From DAIDKA01 sp035503515 (lineage in GTDB: Bacteria > Pseudomonadota > Gammaproteobacteria > Steroidobacterales > Steroidobacteraceae): 64,000 nt of DNA. Shown here one piece after another: positions 41,386 to 51,560 of this stretch. The stretch covers positions 46,624-110,623 of the forward strand of contig DATJTJ010000129.1 of NCBI GenBank assembly GCA_035503515.1. Direction: 5' to 3'. Made by a program: the position numbers and the translations under genes. Positions within the stretch are counted from its first letter, which is position 1. Each line of letters starts with the position of its first letter. The notes under the pieces were generated by a model. The model was not told the origin of the DNA and ran no database searches. It saw only the letters and a list, made by a program, of their open reading frames with translations.

Positions 41386-42797
41386 TGCAGAGCGTTCACA
41401 CGGCCTACGAATGGTTCGACCCCTGGTTCGTACTCATCCTGTCCTTCGCCTGCGCGGTATTCGCCTCGCTGCACGCCCTGTTGACCAAGCCTGACCCACG
41501 CAGCGCCTTTGGCTGGATCGCGATGTGCTGGCTGTTTCCGCTCGGCGGCGCAATCCTCTACGGACTGTTCGGCATCAACCGGGTACGCGCCCGGGCGCGG
41601 CAATTGCGCGGCGACCTGGGTAATCCGCGAACGCCGGTCCGCGTGCCGCGGGACGATGCGCCGGAGGATCACCTGATGCGCATCGGGGATGCCGTCACCC
41701 AGTGGTCGCGAATCGACGGCAATGCCATCGAGCCGCTGGAAAACGGCGAGAACGCCTTTCCGGCGATGCTGCGCGCCATCGCCGCCGCCGAACGCAGCGT
41801 GTGGCTGGCCACCTACATATTCGAGACCGACCCGGTCGGCCAGGAGTTCATCAAGGCCCTCGCGGCGGCCGCGGCCCGCGGCGTACAGGTCCGGGTACTC
41901 GTCGACGGCGTCGGGGAGTGGTACAGCTGGCCGCACGTGGTGCCCGCGCTGCTGCGCGCCGGCGTGCAGGCGCGACGCTTCCTGCCGCCGCGGCTGCTGC
42001 CGCCCCGGCTCACCCTGAACATGCGCAACCACCGCAAGCTGCTGCTCGTCGACGGCCATACCGGCTTTCTCGGCGGCATGAACCTCGGTGGCCGCGAGGT
42101 CGGCAAGACCGGCGCGCGGCGCATGGCGGACCTGCACTTCAAGGTGTGCGGGCCGGTCCTGCAGCAGCTGGGAGAGGCCTTCGGCATCGACTGGCTGTTC
42201 GCGGCAAACGAAGCGCTGAAGGTACCCGAGGCGTCCGGCGCCTGCGGCGAGTGCACCTGCCGGGTCATCACCGAAGGTCCGGACGAGGACAACGACAAGC
42301 TGGTGTCGGTGATGCTCGGCGCCGTTTCCATGGCGCGCCGGCAGCTGCTGATCATGACCCCGTATTTCATTCCGCCGCCGGAGCTCAGTTCTGCCCTGCA
42401 GTCCGCGGCGCTGCGCGGCGTGGATGTGACGCTGGTGCTGCCCGAGCGCAGCAACCTGCGGTACGTCGACTGGGCCTGCCGGCGCTGGCTCACGCCGCTG
42501 ATCGAGCGTGGCGTGCGCGTCTACCTGCAGCCGGCGCCGTTCGCCCACACCAAGCTGCTGGTGATGGATGGCGCCTATGCGCAGATCGGCTCCGCCAATC
42601 TCGATCCGCGCAGCCTGCGGCTGAACTTCGAGATCGCGCTGGAGGTATACGATCCGGCGACCTGTGCGTGGCTGAGCCGCTACATCCTCGAGGCCCGGGA
42701 CCGCTCGGCGGTCCTGACGGCCGAGGCGCTCTCGACCCTCAGCGGCGCGGTGCGTCTGCGGGACAGCCTGTGCTGGCTGCTCTCGCCCTACCTATAA
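41385..42797 (+). CDS. cls: Cardiolipin synthase (phospholipase D superfamily)
   Basis: A 470-residue membrane enzyme condensing phosphatidylglycerol-type lipids to cardiolipin. Two N-terminal helices (WFVLILSFACAVFASL; CWLFPLGGAILYGLF) precede two HKD catalytic motifs, NHRKLLLVDG and AHTKLLVMDG, with GSANLDPRSLRLNFE after the second. Its TATAAT-containing 3' end doubles as the prfC promoter region. Confidence 0.9.
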   Translation: MQSVHTAYEWFDPWFVLILSFACAVFASLHALLTKPDPRSAFGWIAMCWLFPLGGAILYGLFGINRVRARARQLRGDLGNPRTPVRVPRDDAPEDHLMRIGDAVTQWSRIDGNAIEPLENGENAFPAMLRAIAAAERSVWLATYIFETDPVGQEFIKALAAAAARGVQVRVLVDGVGEWYSWPHVVPALLRAGVQARRFLPPRLLPPRLTLNMRNHRKLLLVDGHTGFLGGMNLGGREVGKTGARRMADLHFKVCGPVLQQLGEAFGIDWLFAANEALKVPEASGACGECTCRVITEGPDEDNDKLVSVMLGAVSMARRQLLIMTPYFIPPPELSSALQSAALRGVDVTLVLPERSNLRYVDWACRRWLTPLIERGVRVYLQPAPFAHTKLLVMDGAYAQIGSANLDPRSLRLNFEIALEVYDPATCAWLSRYILEARDRSAVLTAEALSTLSGAVRLRDSLCWLLSPYL

Positions 42798-42798
42798 T
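42793..42798 (+). promoter_or_regulatory. Candidate -10 box for prfC
   Basis: A consensus TATAAT overlaps the cls stop codon and lies 39 bp upstream of the prfC ATG. The -35 position is poor. Confidence 0.5.
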
Positions 42799-42837
42799 GC
42801 CCGCCTTGTTTTTTGGCTGCCGGGCACCCGAGACGAC

Positions 42838-44445
42838 ATGACATCCACTCTAGAGCAGCAAATCAGGCGCAGACGCACGTTTGCCATCATTTCCCATCCT
42901 GACGCCGGCAAGACCACGCTGACCGAGAAACTGCTGCTGTTCGGGGGCGCGATCCAGATGGCGGGCACCGTCAAGGGACGCAAGGCGACCCGGCACGCGA
43001 CCTCGGACTGGATGCGCCTGGAACAGCAGCGCGGTATTTCCGTCACTTCCTCGGTGATGCAGTTCCCGTTCGGCGACTGCATCGTGAATCTCCTCGATAC
43101 CCCGGGTCACGAGGACTTCTCCGAGGACACCTACCGGACACTGACCGCGGTGGACTCGGCGCTGATGGTCATCGACTGCGCCAAGGGCGTCGAGGAGCGG
43201 ACGGTGAAGCTGATGGAGGTCTGCCGTCTGCGCGACACGCCCATCATCACCTTCATCAACAAGCTCGACCGCGAAGGCCGGCCGCCCATCGAACTGCTGG
43301 ATGAGATCGAGCAGGTCCTGAAGATCCGGACCGCCCCGGTGACCTGGCCGATCGGCATGGGGCAGAGGCTCAAGGGTGTCTATCACATTCCCCAGGACCG
43401 CATCTACGCGTATCAGCCGGCCGAGAAGGGAAGGGTCGGCGAGAACCGCACCCTCGACGGTCTGTCTTCCGCGCAAGCGCAGGAATTTCTCGGCAGCGAG
43501 GCGGCGGCCTTCGCGGCGGAGGTCGAACTGGTGCACGGCGCGACCGATGCCTTCGATCCGGCCGCCTATCGGGCCGGCAGGCAGACGCCCGTGTTCTTCG
43601 GTTCCGCGGTCAACAACTTCGGCGTCGAGGAGCTGCTCGCGGCGTTCGCGCAGGAGGCTCCGGGACCGCTGCCGCGGGCCACCCGCGAGCGCAGCGTGGA
43701 TGCCCTGGAGCCGAAGCTCACCGGCTTCGTGTTCAAGATCCAGGCCAACATGGACCCCGCGCACCGGGACCGCATCGCGTTCATGCGCCTGTGTTCGGGC
43801 CGCTACGAGCGCGGCATGCGCCTGTACCATTCGCGGTTGAAGAAGGAAGTGCGCATCGCCGATGCGCTGACCTTCATGGCCGCGGACCGGGCCCACGCCG
43901 ATGAAGCCTTCGCCGGCGACATCATCGGCCTGCACAACCACGGTACCATCAACATCGGCGATACGTTCACCGAAGGCGAGCAGCTCGCCTTCACCGGGAT
44001 TCCGAGCTTCGCGCCGGAGCTTTTCCGCCGGGCCGTGCTCAAGGATCCACTGAAGATGAAGGCCCTGCAGAAGGGGCTGGCGCAGCTGTGCGAGGAGGGC
44101 GCGACGCAGCTCTTCAAGCCGCTGCGCAACAACGACCTGATCCTGGGCGCCGTCGGGCAGCTGCAGTTCGAGGTCGTCGCCTTCCGGCTCCAGGACGAAT
44201 ACAACGTGCAATGCGTCTTCGACACCATCGGCGTGCACACGGCGCGCTGGGTCTCGTGCGACGACGCCAGGGAGCTCGCCGAGTTCCAGCAGCGCACCTA
44301 CGAGAACCTGGCCGTGGACCACGGCGGAGCGCTGGTCTACCTCGCGCCCTCGCGGGTGAACCTGCACCTGACGCTGGAGCGCTGGCCCGGGATCACGTTC
44401 CGGGAGACCCGCGAGCACGCCGACGTGGCGCCCGCCAGCGACTGA
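42838..44445 (+). CDS. prfC: Peptide chain release factor 3
   Basis: A 535-residue translational GTPase that recycles RF1/RF2 from ribosomes. G motifs are SHPDAGKTTLTEK, the switch-II DTPGHEDFSEDT and NKLDREGRPP; RF3-specific blocks include KGRKATRHATSDWM, QQRGISVTSSVMQF and the C-terminal VGQLQFEVVAFRL. Length is normal. Its 3' end overlaps the convergent transglutaminase gene by 53 bp. Confidence 0.96.
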   Translation: MTSTLEQQIRRRRTFAIISHPDAGKTTLTEKLLLFGGAIQMAGTVKGRKATRHATSDWMRLEQQRGISVTSSVMQFPFGDCIVNLLDTPGHEDFSEDTYRTLTAVDSALMVIDCAKGVEERTVKLMEVCRLRDTPIITFINKLDREGRPPIELLDEIEQVLKIRTAPVTWPIGMGQRLKGVYHIPQDRIYAYQPAEKGRVGENRTLDGLSSAQAQEFLGSEAAAFAAEVELVHGATDAFDPAAYRAGRQTPVFFGSAVNNFGVEELLAAFAQEAPGPLPRATRERSVDALEPKLTGFVFKIQANMDPAHRDRIAFMRLCSGRYERGMRLYHSRLKKEVRIADALTFMAADRAHADEAFAGDIIGLHNHGTINIGDTFTEGEQLAFTGIPSFAPELFRRAVLKDPLKMKALQKGLAQLCEEGATQLFKPLRNNDLILGAVGQLQFEVVAFRLQDEYNVQCVFDTIGVHTARWVSCDDARELAEFQQRTYENLAVDHGGALVYLAPSRVNLHLTLERWPGITFRETREHADVAPASD

Positions 44446-46381
44446 CGCGGCGCTCGAACGCCCGCACGGCGCCCGAGTCGGGGGCGTCGCTGCCGTAGCG
44501 CAGCTGCGCATACTGTGCCAGCAGTTCGCGGGCCCGGACCGTATGTTCGCTTGCGCCGGGCAGACAGGCCGCATAAGCGAGCGGTCCCTGATGAGGCTGG
44601 CGCGCGGCCCCCAGCTGCGCAAGCCGCGCGCACAGTCGCAGGTAGGCCCGGCCCAGCCGGTCGGGACCCGCCCCGGTGCGCACGCGGCTGAACTGCCAGC
44701 TGACCACGAGCAGCCATACGACCAGCACGCCGGCCAGCAGCCAGCCCAGCTGCTCCCAGTCCGGATCACCGAACCCCAGGCGACCCAGCAGCCGCAGCTG
44801 CGAGGCGTAGTTGAAGGCCACCACCTGCGTGCTCCACCAGGCGTTCACGGCATCCCACAGCACATGACCGCGCTGCAGCCACGAGAACTCGTGGATCAGC
44901 CGGTCCGGCACCGAGCCGGCACCGGGGAGCAGATCGAGGAGGCTGCGCTGCAGGCGCTCGGGCGCCGCGGCGGCGGTCGGATCGACCCGGACCCAGCCCC
45001 GCCCGTCCTCCCACACTTCCACCCAGGCATGCGCATCGGCGCGCCGGATCAGCAGATAACGACCGATCGGATTCCACTCGCCGCCCTGGTAGCCGGTGAC
45101 CACGCGCGCCGGAACGCCGCCGGCGCGCATCAGCATCGCGAAGGCGGACGCGAAATGCCCGCAGAAACCCCGGCGCGTGTTGAACAGGAAGTCATCGACC
45201 GAGTTCAGGTCCAGCAGCGGCGGCGTCAGGGTGTATTCGAAGTGACCGTCGCGAAACAGCGCCAGCACGCGCGCGACATAGGTGGGCACATCCGGGGCGG
45301 CGGCGCGCAGCCGCTGCGCCAGCGCCTGGCTGCGCGGGTTGCGCCGTCGCGGAAAGTCGGTGTCGTAGCGGCGCGCGAGATGCGACAGCGCATCGTGCGA
45401 ATGCGGCTGGATATAGGACGTCGCCGAGTACGTCACGGCGTCGTGGACCGGCCGCAACGCCACCAGTTGCCGGTCCGGCGTCACCTCCGTACCCGGCGCC
45501 TTCGCCGACCGCAGGGTATCCAGGGCCGGCCACCAGGGATTGGAGTCGGGCTCGAGCCGGATCTGGTAGTGGTAGGCCGGCCCGGTCCACTCGAGCGTCT
45601 CGGCCGGGAAGCCGCCCCGGGCGCGGGTCCAGGTGTAGCCATCGAAATCATGCAGCACCGGACCGCGCCAGTAGCGCTCCTGCGGTGGCGGTGGGGTGCC
45701 GTCGAACCAGACCCGGAACACCGGATCGAAGGAATTTCCCAGCTCCGAAATGCTCCCCGGACTCATGGTGTCGGACAGACCGGTCTCGGCCCCGCTGCCT
45801 GCGCCGAGCGACCAGAACGCTCCCGCCATGCGCGGGAACAGCACGAACAGCAGCACCGCCAGTGGCAGCGCCAAAAGCAGGCTGCGTGCGCTCAACAGCC
45901 CGGCCGCCCGCGCGGACAGCGGCGCGCCGGGGTGAGAGGCGAACAGCAGCGCGGTACAGCACAGCCACGCCTGCACCAGGTACAGCGGTGCACGCAGCAT
46001 CTCCTGCGACGCCAGGCACGCGGCGAGCAGCAGGTAGAAGGCCACGCCGACGACGATCAGCCGGTCGCGGCGCGCGGTGGCCTCGAGCAGTTTCACCGAG
46101 CCCATCAGGATCAGCAGCGCGGAGCCTGCGCTCAAACCATTGAGCGTGTGGAACATGGCCAGCACCGTGCCGGTGAGCAGCACGGTCAGGGACACCTTGA
46201 AGATGCGTCCCGGCAGGCGGATGAGTCCGTGAGCGGCGGCCAGCGCCCACGCGCCACCACTGGCGGCCACCACGATCACCCACAGGGGCAGCCGTCCGAG
46301 GTGCAGCAGCGCGCCGAACAGGAATGCCCCCACCACCCAGCGCGTGGCCCGGATCTGCGCTGGCGCGTCTGCCTCAGGCAT
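44393..46381 (-). CDS. TgpA-like membrane transglutaminase/protease-like protein
   Basis: A 662-residue protein with five to seven N-terminal membrane helices, a large periplasmic transglutaminase-like domain and a final helix (LLAGVLVVWLLVVSW). The catalytic triad is visible: Cys in RRGFCGHFASAFAMLMRA, His in ADAHAWVEVW and Asp in VRVDPTAAAAPER. It is the third gene of a MoxR-DUF58-TgpA operon, an arrangement conserved in gammaproteobacteria. The Pseudomonas homologue TgpA is essential, but the substrate is not known to me. ATG 46381 overlaps the DUF58 stop. Confidence 0.88.
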   Translation of the reverse strand: MPEADAPAQIRATRWVVGAFLFGALLHLGRLPLWVIVVAASGGAWALAAAHGLIRLPGRIFKVSLTVLLTGTVLAMFHTLNGLSAGSALLILMGSVKLLEATARRDRLIVVGVAFYLLLAACLASQEMLRAPLYLVQAWLCCTALLFASHPGAPLSARAAGLLSARSLLLALPLAVLLFVLFPRMAGAFWSLGAGSGAETGLSDTMSPGSISELGNSFDPVFRVWFDGTPPPPQERYWRGPVLHDFDGYTWTRARGGFPAETLEWTGPAYHYQIRLEPDSNPWWPALDTLRSAKAPGTEVTPDRQLVALRPVHDAVTYSATSYIQPHSHDALSHLARRYDTDFPRRRNPRSQALAQRLRAAAPDVPTYVARVLALFRDGHFEYTLTPPLLDLNSVDDFLFNTRRGFCGHFASAFAMLMRAGGVPARVVTGYQGGEWNPIGRYLLIRRADAHAWVEVWEDGRGWVRVDPTAAAAPERLQRSLLDLLPGAGSVPDRLIHEFSWLQRGHVLWDAVNAWWSTQVVAFNYASQLRLLGRLGFGDPDWEQLGWLLAGVLVVWLLVVSWQFSRVRTGAGPDRLGRAYLRLCARLAQLGAARQPHQGPLAYAACLPGASEHTVRARELLAQYAQLRYGSDAPDSGAVRAFERRVSRWRAPRRRARGSPGT

Positions 46382-47342
46382 CGCCCGGCTCCTCAAGGCC
46401 AAAGCGGGCCAGCGCCCGCAGGCAGCGCTGGCGGTGTCCCGGTCCCTGATCCAGTCCGATGAGCTGTCGCGGCAAGCGCAGGCCGAATCTTTCCCCCTCG
46501 GCCGCCGCGCTGAGGATCCATTGCGCGAGCTGCGACAGACGCTGTTCGGTATCCAGGCCCGGGAGCGCCGCGAAATCGAACAGCCGCTCGGAACCGCCAC
46601 TGGCCGCGTATTCCTTGACCAGCAACGGCGATCCGCGGGCATAGGCCTTCCAGGCGACCTGCCGCGGCGAGTCGCCCTCGCGGAAGCTGCGCAGCTGCGT
46701 CCATTCGTCCGGTTCCCCGCAAGCCTGCGCTGCCGTAGCGCCGCGCACGCCTGCGGCGACCGGCAGGGGCCGGGCGCCGCGGGGCTTGGGGTACACGATG
46801 ACCTCCTCGGTGAGATGCAGCCAGGTCCAGCCACGGAACAGGCCGAACGGCCAGGTGGTCCGGATCCGCAGCCGTCCGACCGGCATCACCCCCCGCACCG
46901 GCGTCGCAATCGCGACCCGTGCGGCGATGCTGCCGCCGACGGGCACCGAGCAGCTTACGGTGCGCCCCGGCATGCCCTGCAGTTCGATGCCGACCCGCAG
47001 GGGCCTGCCCGGATTGCTGAGGCGCAGCCGGATTTCGGCTTCCCCGCCGGCAAAGCCGTCCTGCGCCGCGAGCTCCGAGATCTCCAGTCCCAGCAGGTTG
47101 CGGTGGCAGGCGTGCATCGACACCAGTGCCAGGGCGCCGAGCAGGAACGTGGTCAGCAATGCCAGGCTGTTGGCGTAGTTGAGTCCCGCGATGAGCATCA
47201 TCAGCAGCAGCACGCCGAAGGCCAGGCCGGTGCGGGTCGGGAGGATGTACAGCCGCCGCCGGTGCAGGCTGACGGGCAGCACGTCATCGCCCTGTCTGCG
47301 CCTGATCCATTGCGCCATCCGGCGTTGCATGAAGGCGCGCAT
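46374..47342 (-). CDS. DUF58 domain-containing membrane protein
   Basis: A 322-residue protein with two N-terminal helices (about residues 37-80) and a DUF58 domain carrying the signature FREGDSPRQVAWKAYARGSPLLVKEY. In MoxR-associated operons DUF58 proteins are thought to act as partners of the AAA ATPase. It lies between moxR and the transglutaminase gene, with an 8-bp overlap with the latter. Confidence 0.86.
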   Translation of the reverse strand: MRAFMQRRMAQWIRRRQGDDVLPVSLHRRRLYILPTRTGLAFGVLLLMMLIAGLNYANSLALLTTFLLGALALVSMHACHRNLLGLEISELAAQDGFAGGEAEIRLRLSNPGRPLRVGIELQGMPGRTVSCSVPVGGSIAARVAIATPVRGVMPVGRLRIRTTWPFGLFRGWTWLHLTEEVIVYPKPRGARPLPVAAGVRGATAAQACGEPDEWTQLRSFREGDSPRQVAWKAYARGSPLLVKEYAASGGSERLFDFAALPGLDTEQRLSQLAQWILSAAAEGERFGLRLPRQLIGLDQGPGHRQRCLRALARFGLEEPGDA

Positions 47343-47361
47343 CGGGCGGGCGGGGCGCGGG

Positions 47362-48303
47362 TCAGATGGGAACCGGGACGGCGCGGATCAGTTCGGCGGC
47401 CAGGTTCGGATCGGCGCCGCGACCGGCATCGCGCCGTTCGAGGCGGTGGGCGACCACCGCGGGAAAGACCGTCTGCACGTCCTCGGGCAAGGCGGCGTTG
47501 CGCCCGGCGATGAAGGCATGGGCCTGCGTGGCATGCATGAGGCCCAGCGCCGCCCGCGGCGACAGCCCGAGTTTCAGGTCGCTGCGGGTGCGGGTGTGAT
47601 CGACCAGCCGCTGCACGTAATCCAGGAGTGATGGCGAGCGAAACACCTGCCGCACGGCCTGCTGCATCCCCAGCAGTGCCGCGGGGTCCAGCGCGGCGTC
47701 CATTGCGCCGAGCTGCTCGCGCGGTTCCTCCCCCTGCAGCAGCCGTCGTTCCGAGGCCGCATCCGGATAGCCGAGGCTGACCCGCATCAGAAAACGATCG
47801 AGTTGCGACTCGGGCAGGGCGAAGGTCCCGAGCTGTTCGTGGGGATTCTGGGTGGCGACGACGAAGAACGGTTCAGGCAGCCTGAACGTCGTCAGGTCGA
47901 CGCTCACCTGGCGCTCTTCCATCGCCTCCAGCAACGCACTCTGCGTGCGCGGGCTCGCCCGGTTGACCTCATCGGCCAGCAGCAGCTGGGTGAACAGCGG
48001 ACCGCGCTTGAAATGAAACTGCTGGCTGGTGCGATCGAAGACCGACACGCCGATGATGTCCGCCGGCAGCAGGTCACTGGTGAACTGCACCCGTTGCCAG
48101 GCCAGTCCCAGGATGTGGGCCAGGGCGTGGGCGAGGGTGGTCTTGCCCACCCCGGGCACGTCCTCGATCAGCAGGTGTCCCCGTGCCAGCAGACAGGCCA
48201 GGCACAGCCTGACCTGCGCCGGCTTGCCCAGGATGACGCGCTCGACGGCCGCCAGTGCCCGCGCGAGGCTCTGGTCCCGGTCGGTGGAGGCGGCGGCGTT
48301 CAA
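47362..48303 (-). CDS. MoxR-family AAA+ ATPase
   Basis: A 313-residue AAA-type chaperone ATPase. Walker A is EDVPGVGKTTLAHA, Walker B is LLLADEVNRASPRTQSALLEAMEE, and the arginine-finger region is in VSLGYPDAASERRLL. It starts at TTG 48303, overlapping the valS stop; no ATG is nearer the expected N-terminus. It heads the MoxR-DUF58-TgpA unit; VWA-domain genes often found in such clusters are absent here. Confidence 0.87.
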   Translation of the reverse strand: MNAAASTDRDQSLARALAAVERVILGKPAQVRLCLACLLARGHLLIEDVPGVGKTTLAHALAHILGLAWQRVQFTSDLLPADIIGVSVFDRTSQQFHFKRGPLFTQLLLADEVNRASPRTQSALLEAMEERQVSVDLTTFRLPEPFFVVATQNPHEQLGTFALPESQLDRFLMRVSLGYPDAASERRLLQGEEPREQLGAMDAALDPAALLGMQQAVRQVFRSPSLLDYVQRLVDHTRTRSDLKLGLSPRAALGLMHATQAHAFIAGRNAALPEDVQTVFPAVVAHRLERRDAGRGADPNLAAELIRAVPVPI

Positions 48304-51062
48304 TCCCCGAGCCCGCGCATGCGATCGATCTGCGCCTGCAGGCCGTCCACCAGGCGCAGCTGCTCGGTCTCGCGCTCGCGCTCGGCTTTCACGACCGCCT
48401 CCGGCGCGTTGCGCACGAAGGTGTCACTGGCGAGCTTGGCGCGGGTCTTCGCCAGATCCTGGGAGGCCTTGGCGAGGCGCTTGGTCAGCCGGTCGGTTTC
48501 CGCGGCGGCATCGATCAGCCCGGCCATGGGCACCAGGATGCTGACCTCGCCCAGCAGGGCGGTGGCCGATGCGGGGGCCTGCTGGCCGGCGGCCAGGCGC
48601 CCGATGCCCTCGAGTCCCGCCAGGTGCAGGAGCGAGGGGCGGTTGCGCACCACGCGCTCCCAATCGGCGTCGGTGGCCCCGCGCAGCAGTACCGGAATGC
48701 GCCGCGAGGGCGCGATGTTCATCTCGCCACGGATCTGGCGCACGGCCAGCACGAACTGCTGCACCCAGGCGATGTCCTGCTCCGCGGGTTCATCGAGCGG
48801 ATAGTCGCCCGCGAGCGGGTACGGTGCCACCATGACCGAGGGACCGGCGCGGCCGGCGAGCGGCGCGACCTTCTGCCAGATCTCCTCGGTGATGAACGGC
48901 ATCAGCGGGTGCAGCGCCCGCTGCAGGGCTTCGAGGATGTCCAGAAGCGTGCCGCGCGCGGCGCTGCGGGCGCCCGGGCTCGCCTCCGGGGATTGCAGCA
49001 CCGGCTTGGTCAGCTCCAGGTACCAGTCGCAGAACTCGTACCAGGTGAACTGGTAGAGGGCGTTGGCGGCGAAGTCGAAGCGGTACTCCTTGAAGGCGGC
49101 CTCCACCTCCAGGATCAGCCGCCCGAAGCGCGAGCGGATCCAGCGATCGGCGGTGGCGGGCTCCGGGGCGGCGGCTGCGGCGGGCGGTTCCACCATCAGC
49201 ATCACGTAGCGCGCGGCGTTCCACAGCTTGTTGCAGAACTTGCGATAGCCCTCGACGCGCGCCAGATCGAAGCGGATTTCGCGCGTCGGCGTTGCCAGCG
49301 CGGTCAGCGTGAACCGCAGTGCATCGGTGCCATGCGGCGCAATGCCTTCGGGGAACTGCTTGCGGGTGTTCTTTTCGATCGCCGCCCGCATCTGCGGCTG
49401 CATGAGCCCGCTGGTGCGTTTGGCGAGCAGCGCCGCAAGGTCGATGCCATCGACGATGTCCAGCGGGTCGAGCACGTTGCCCTTGGACTTCGACATCTTC
49501 TCGCCGAATTCATCGAGGATCAGGCCGGTGATGTAGACGTCGCGGAAGGGAACCTCGCCCACGAACTTGAGGCCCATCATCATCATCCTGGCCACCCAGA
49601 AGAAGATGATGTCGAATGCCGTCACCAGCACGTTGGTCGGGTAGAACCGGGCGAGGTCGGCCTCGCTGTCCGGCCAGCCGAGCGTCGAGAACGGCCACAG
49701 CGCCGAGGAAAACCAGGTATCCAGGACGTCGCTGTCCTGGGTCAGGGCCACGCCGGCATCGATGCCGTGCCGCGCCCGCACGTCCGCCTCGTCGTGGCCG
49801 ACGAACACGTTGCCGGCAGCGTCGTACCAGGCCGGAATCCGGTGGCCCCACCACAACTGCCGGCTGATGCACCAGTCGTGGATGTTCTTCATCCATTCGA
49901 AGTAGGTGCGCGACCAGTTCTCCGGTACGAAGCGCGTGCGGCCGTCGCGGACCGCGGCGATGGCCTCGCGGGCGAGCGGCTCGACCTTCACGTACCACTG
50001 GTCCGTCAGGTACGGCTCGAGCACCGCGCCCGAACGGTCGCCGCGCGGCACGATGTGCCGGTGCTTGTCGATGCGCGCGACCAGTCCGGCCTGGGTGAGC
50101 TCATCCAGGATGCGCCTGCGCGCCTCGTACCGGTCGAGCCCGACGAAGCGCGCCGGCGCGTTGGCGTTGAGCTTCGCATCCGGGGTGAAGATGTTGATCT
50201 GCGCCAGGTTGTGACGCTTGCCGATCTCGTAGTCGTTGAAGTCGTGCGCCGGGGTGATCTTCACGCACCCGGAACCGAAGGCCGCGTCCACGTAGTCGTC
50301 CGCGATGACCGGAATCGAGCGTTGCGTGAGCGGCAGGCGCACGTTCTTGCCGATCAGGTGCCGGTAGCGTTCATCGGCGGGGTTCACCGCCACCGCCGTA
50401 TCACCGAGCAGGGTCTCCGGGCGGGTCGTGGCGACGATGAGGTGGCCGCTCCCATCCTCCAGCGGATAGTTCAGATGCCAGAGGTGACCGTCCTCCTCTT
50501 CGCCCTCGACTTCCAGGTCCGATACGGCCGTCAGCAGCACCGGATCCCAGTTCACCAGCCGCTTGCCGCGGTAGATCAGCCCTTCCCCATGCAGCCGCAC
50601 GAACGCCTCGACCACGGCCCGCGACAGCCCCGGATCCATGGTGAAGCGGTCCCGCGCCCAGTCGACCGAATCCCCGAGCCGCCGCATCTGGGCGTGGATG
50701 GTGCCGCCGGATTGTTCCTTCCATTCCCAGACCCGCTCCACGAACTGCTCGCGGGAGAGTTCACTGCGACGCTGGCCCCGGGCCTCGAGCTGACGTTCGA
50801 CCACCATCTGGGTCGCGATGCCGGCATGGTCGGTGCCGGACTGCCACAGCGTGGCGACGCCGGACATGCGGCGGTGGCGGATCAGCGTATCCATCAGGGT
50901 ATGCTGGAATGCATGCCCCATGTGCAGGGTCCCCGTGACGTTCGGCGGCGGAATGACGATGCAGTAGCCGCGACCGGGGCCGCGCGGCGCGAACCAGCCG
51001 TGCTGCTCCCACCGTTCGTAGGTGCGCCGCTCGATGTCCTGCGGGGCGTAGAGCTTATCCAT
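48300..51062 (-). CDS. valS: Valyl-tRNA synthetase
   Basis: A class I aminoacyl-tRNA synthetase of 920 residues from ATG 51062. HIGH motif is PPPNVTGTLHMGHAF and KMSKS is GEKMSKSKGNVLDP. The editing domain contains TTRPETLLGDTAVAVNP, and the C-terminal coiled-coil that holds the tRNA is evident (KRLAKASQDLAKTRAKLASD). ATG 51062 (MDKLYAPQDIE) is preferred over an ATG four codons upstream. It follows holC as in other gammaproteobacteria. Confidence 0.96.
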   Translation of the reverse strand: MDKLYAPQDIERRTYERWEQHGWFAPRGPGRGYCIVIPPPNVTGTLHMGHAFQHTLMDTLIRHRRMSGVATLWQSGTDHAGIATQMVVERQLEARGQRRSELSREQFVERVWEWKEQSGGTIHAQMRRLGDSVDWARDRFTMDPGLSRAVVEAFVRLHGEGLIYRGKRLVNWDPVLLTAVSDLEVEGEEEDGHLWHLNYPLEDGSGHLIVATTRPETLLGDTAVAVNPADERYRHLIGKNVRLPLTQRSIPVIADDYVDAAFGSGCVKITPAHDFNDYEIGKRHNLAQINIFTPDAKLNANAPARFVGLDRYEARRRILDELTQAGLVARIDKHRHIVPRGDRSGAVLEPYLTDQWYVKVEPLAREAIAAVRDGRTRFVPENWSRTYFEWMKNIHDWCISRQLWWGHRIPAWYDAAGNVFVGHDEADVRARHGIDAGVALTQDSDVLDTWFSSALWPFSTLGWPDSEADLARFYPTNVLVTAFDIIFFWVARMMMMGLKFVGEVPFRDVYITGLILDEFGEKMSKSKGNVLDPLDIVDGIDLAALLAKRTSGLMQPQMRAAIEKNTRKQFPEGIAPHGTDALRFTLTALATPTREIRFDLARVEGYRKFCNKLWNAARYVMLMVEPPAAAAAPEPATADRWIRSRFGRLILEVEAAFKEYRFDFAANALYQFTWYEFCDWYLELTKPVLQSPEASPGARSAARGTLLDILEALQRALHPLMPFITEEIWQKVAPLAGRAGPSVMVAPYPLAGDYPLDEPAEQDIAWVQQFVLAVRQIRGEMNIAPSRRIPVLLRGATDADWERVVRNRPSLLHLAGLEGIGRLAAGQQAPASATALLGEVSILVPMAGLIDAAAETDRLTKRLAKASQDLAKTRAKLASDTFVRNAPEAVVKAERERETEQLRLVDGLQAQIDRMRGLGD

Positions 51063-51094
51063 CAAAATCGGCAACCTGCGGGGAATGGCCGATC

Positions 51095-51100
51095 ATTATA
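51095..51100 (-). promoter_or_regulatory. Candidate -10 box for valS
   Basis: On the minus strand this reads TATAAT, 8 bp after the holC stop codon and 33 bp before the valS ATG. No clear -35 is present, but the hexamer is consensus. Confidence 0.5.
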
Positions 51101-51107
51101 GCCGGCG

Positions 51108-51560
51108 CTACAGATCGTGCTTTTCGAGTGCGAAACCCCGCTCGCGATAGGCCCGGAAGCGCTCCCGCCCGGCGGCGCGGCGCGCCGGATCGGTGTCGAT
51201 GATCTCGATGATGCGGCCGGCGAGCTCGGGCCGGCCGGGTAGCTGCGGGGTGAGGTTGATCAGCACGTCGACCGGCGCGGTGGGACCGGTTCCGCCGTTG
51301 AGGATGACCGGCGTCGTCGTGATGCTCGGTGCGGTGGTGGCGATCTCGTGCGGTATGAAGTTCTGCTCGTTGCCCACCCAGAGCATCTCGTCCAGCCGGG
51401 CGAGTTCGGCCGCATCGTGGTGCTGGACGAGCACCGTGCTGCCGGCCTTCCAGGCCTTCTCCACGATGCGGCAGGCCACGCTCAGCTGGGCGGTCGGGGA
51501 CGGGTCCGCGACGACGTAGAACGTGACGGAAGGTTGGGTGGCCAGGCCCTCAGCCTCCAT
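51108..51560 (-). CDS. holC: DNA polymerase III chi subunit
   Basis: A 150-residue clamp-loader accessory protein that contacts SSB. It has the family opening VTFYVVADPSPTAQLSVACRIVEKAWKAG, the LDEMLWVGNEQNFIPHE motif that contacts SSB or psi, and the closing RFRAYRERGFALEKHDL. The ATG lies inside the end of pepA (11-bp overlap). The order pepA-holC-valS is conserved in gammaproteobacteria. Confidence 0.92.
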   Translation of the reverse strand: MEAEGLATQPSVTFYVVADPSPTAQLSVACRIVEKAWKAGSTVLVQHHDAAELARLDEMLWVGNEQNFIPHEIATTAPSITTTPVILNGGTGPTAPVDVLINLTPQLPGRPELAGRIIEIIDTDPARRAAGRERFRAYRERGFALEKHDL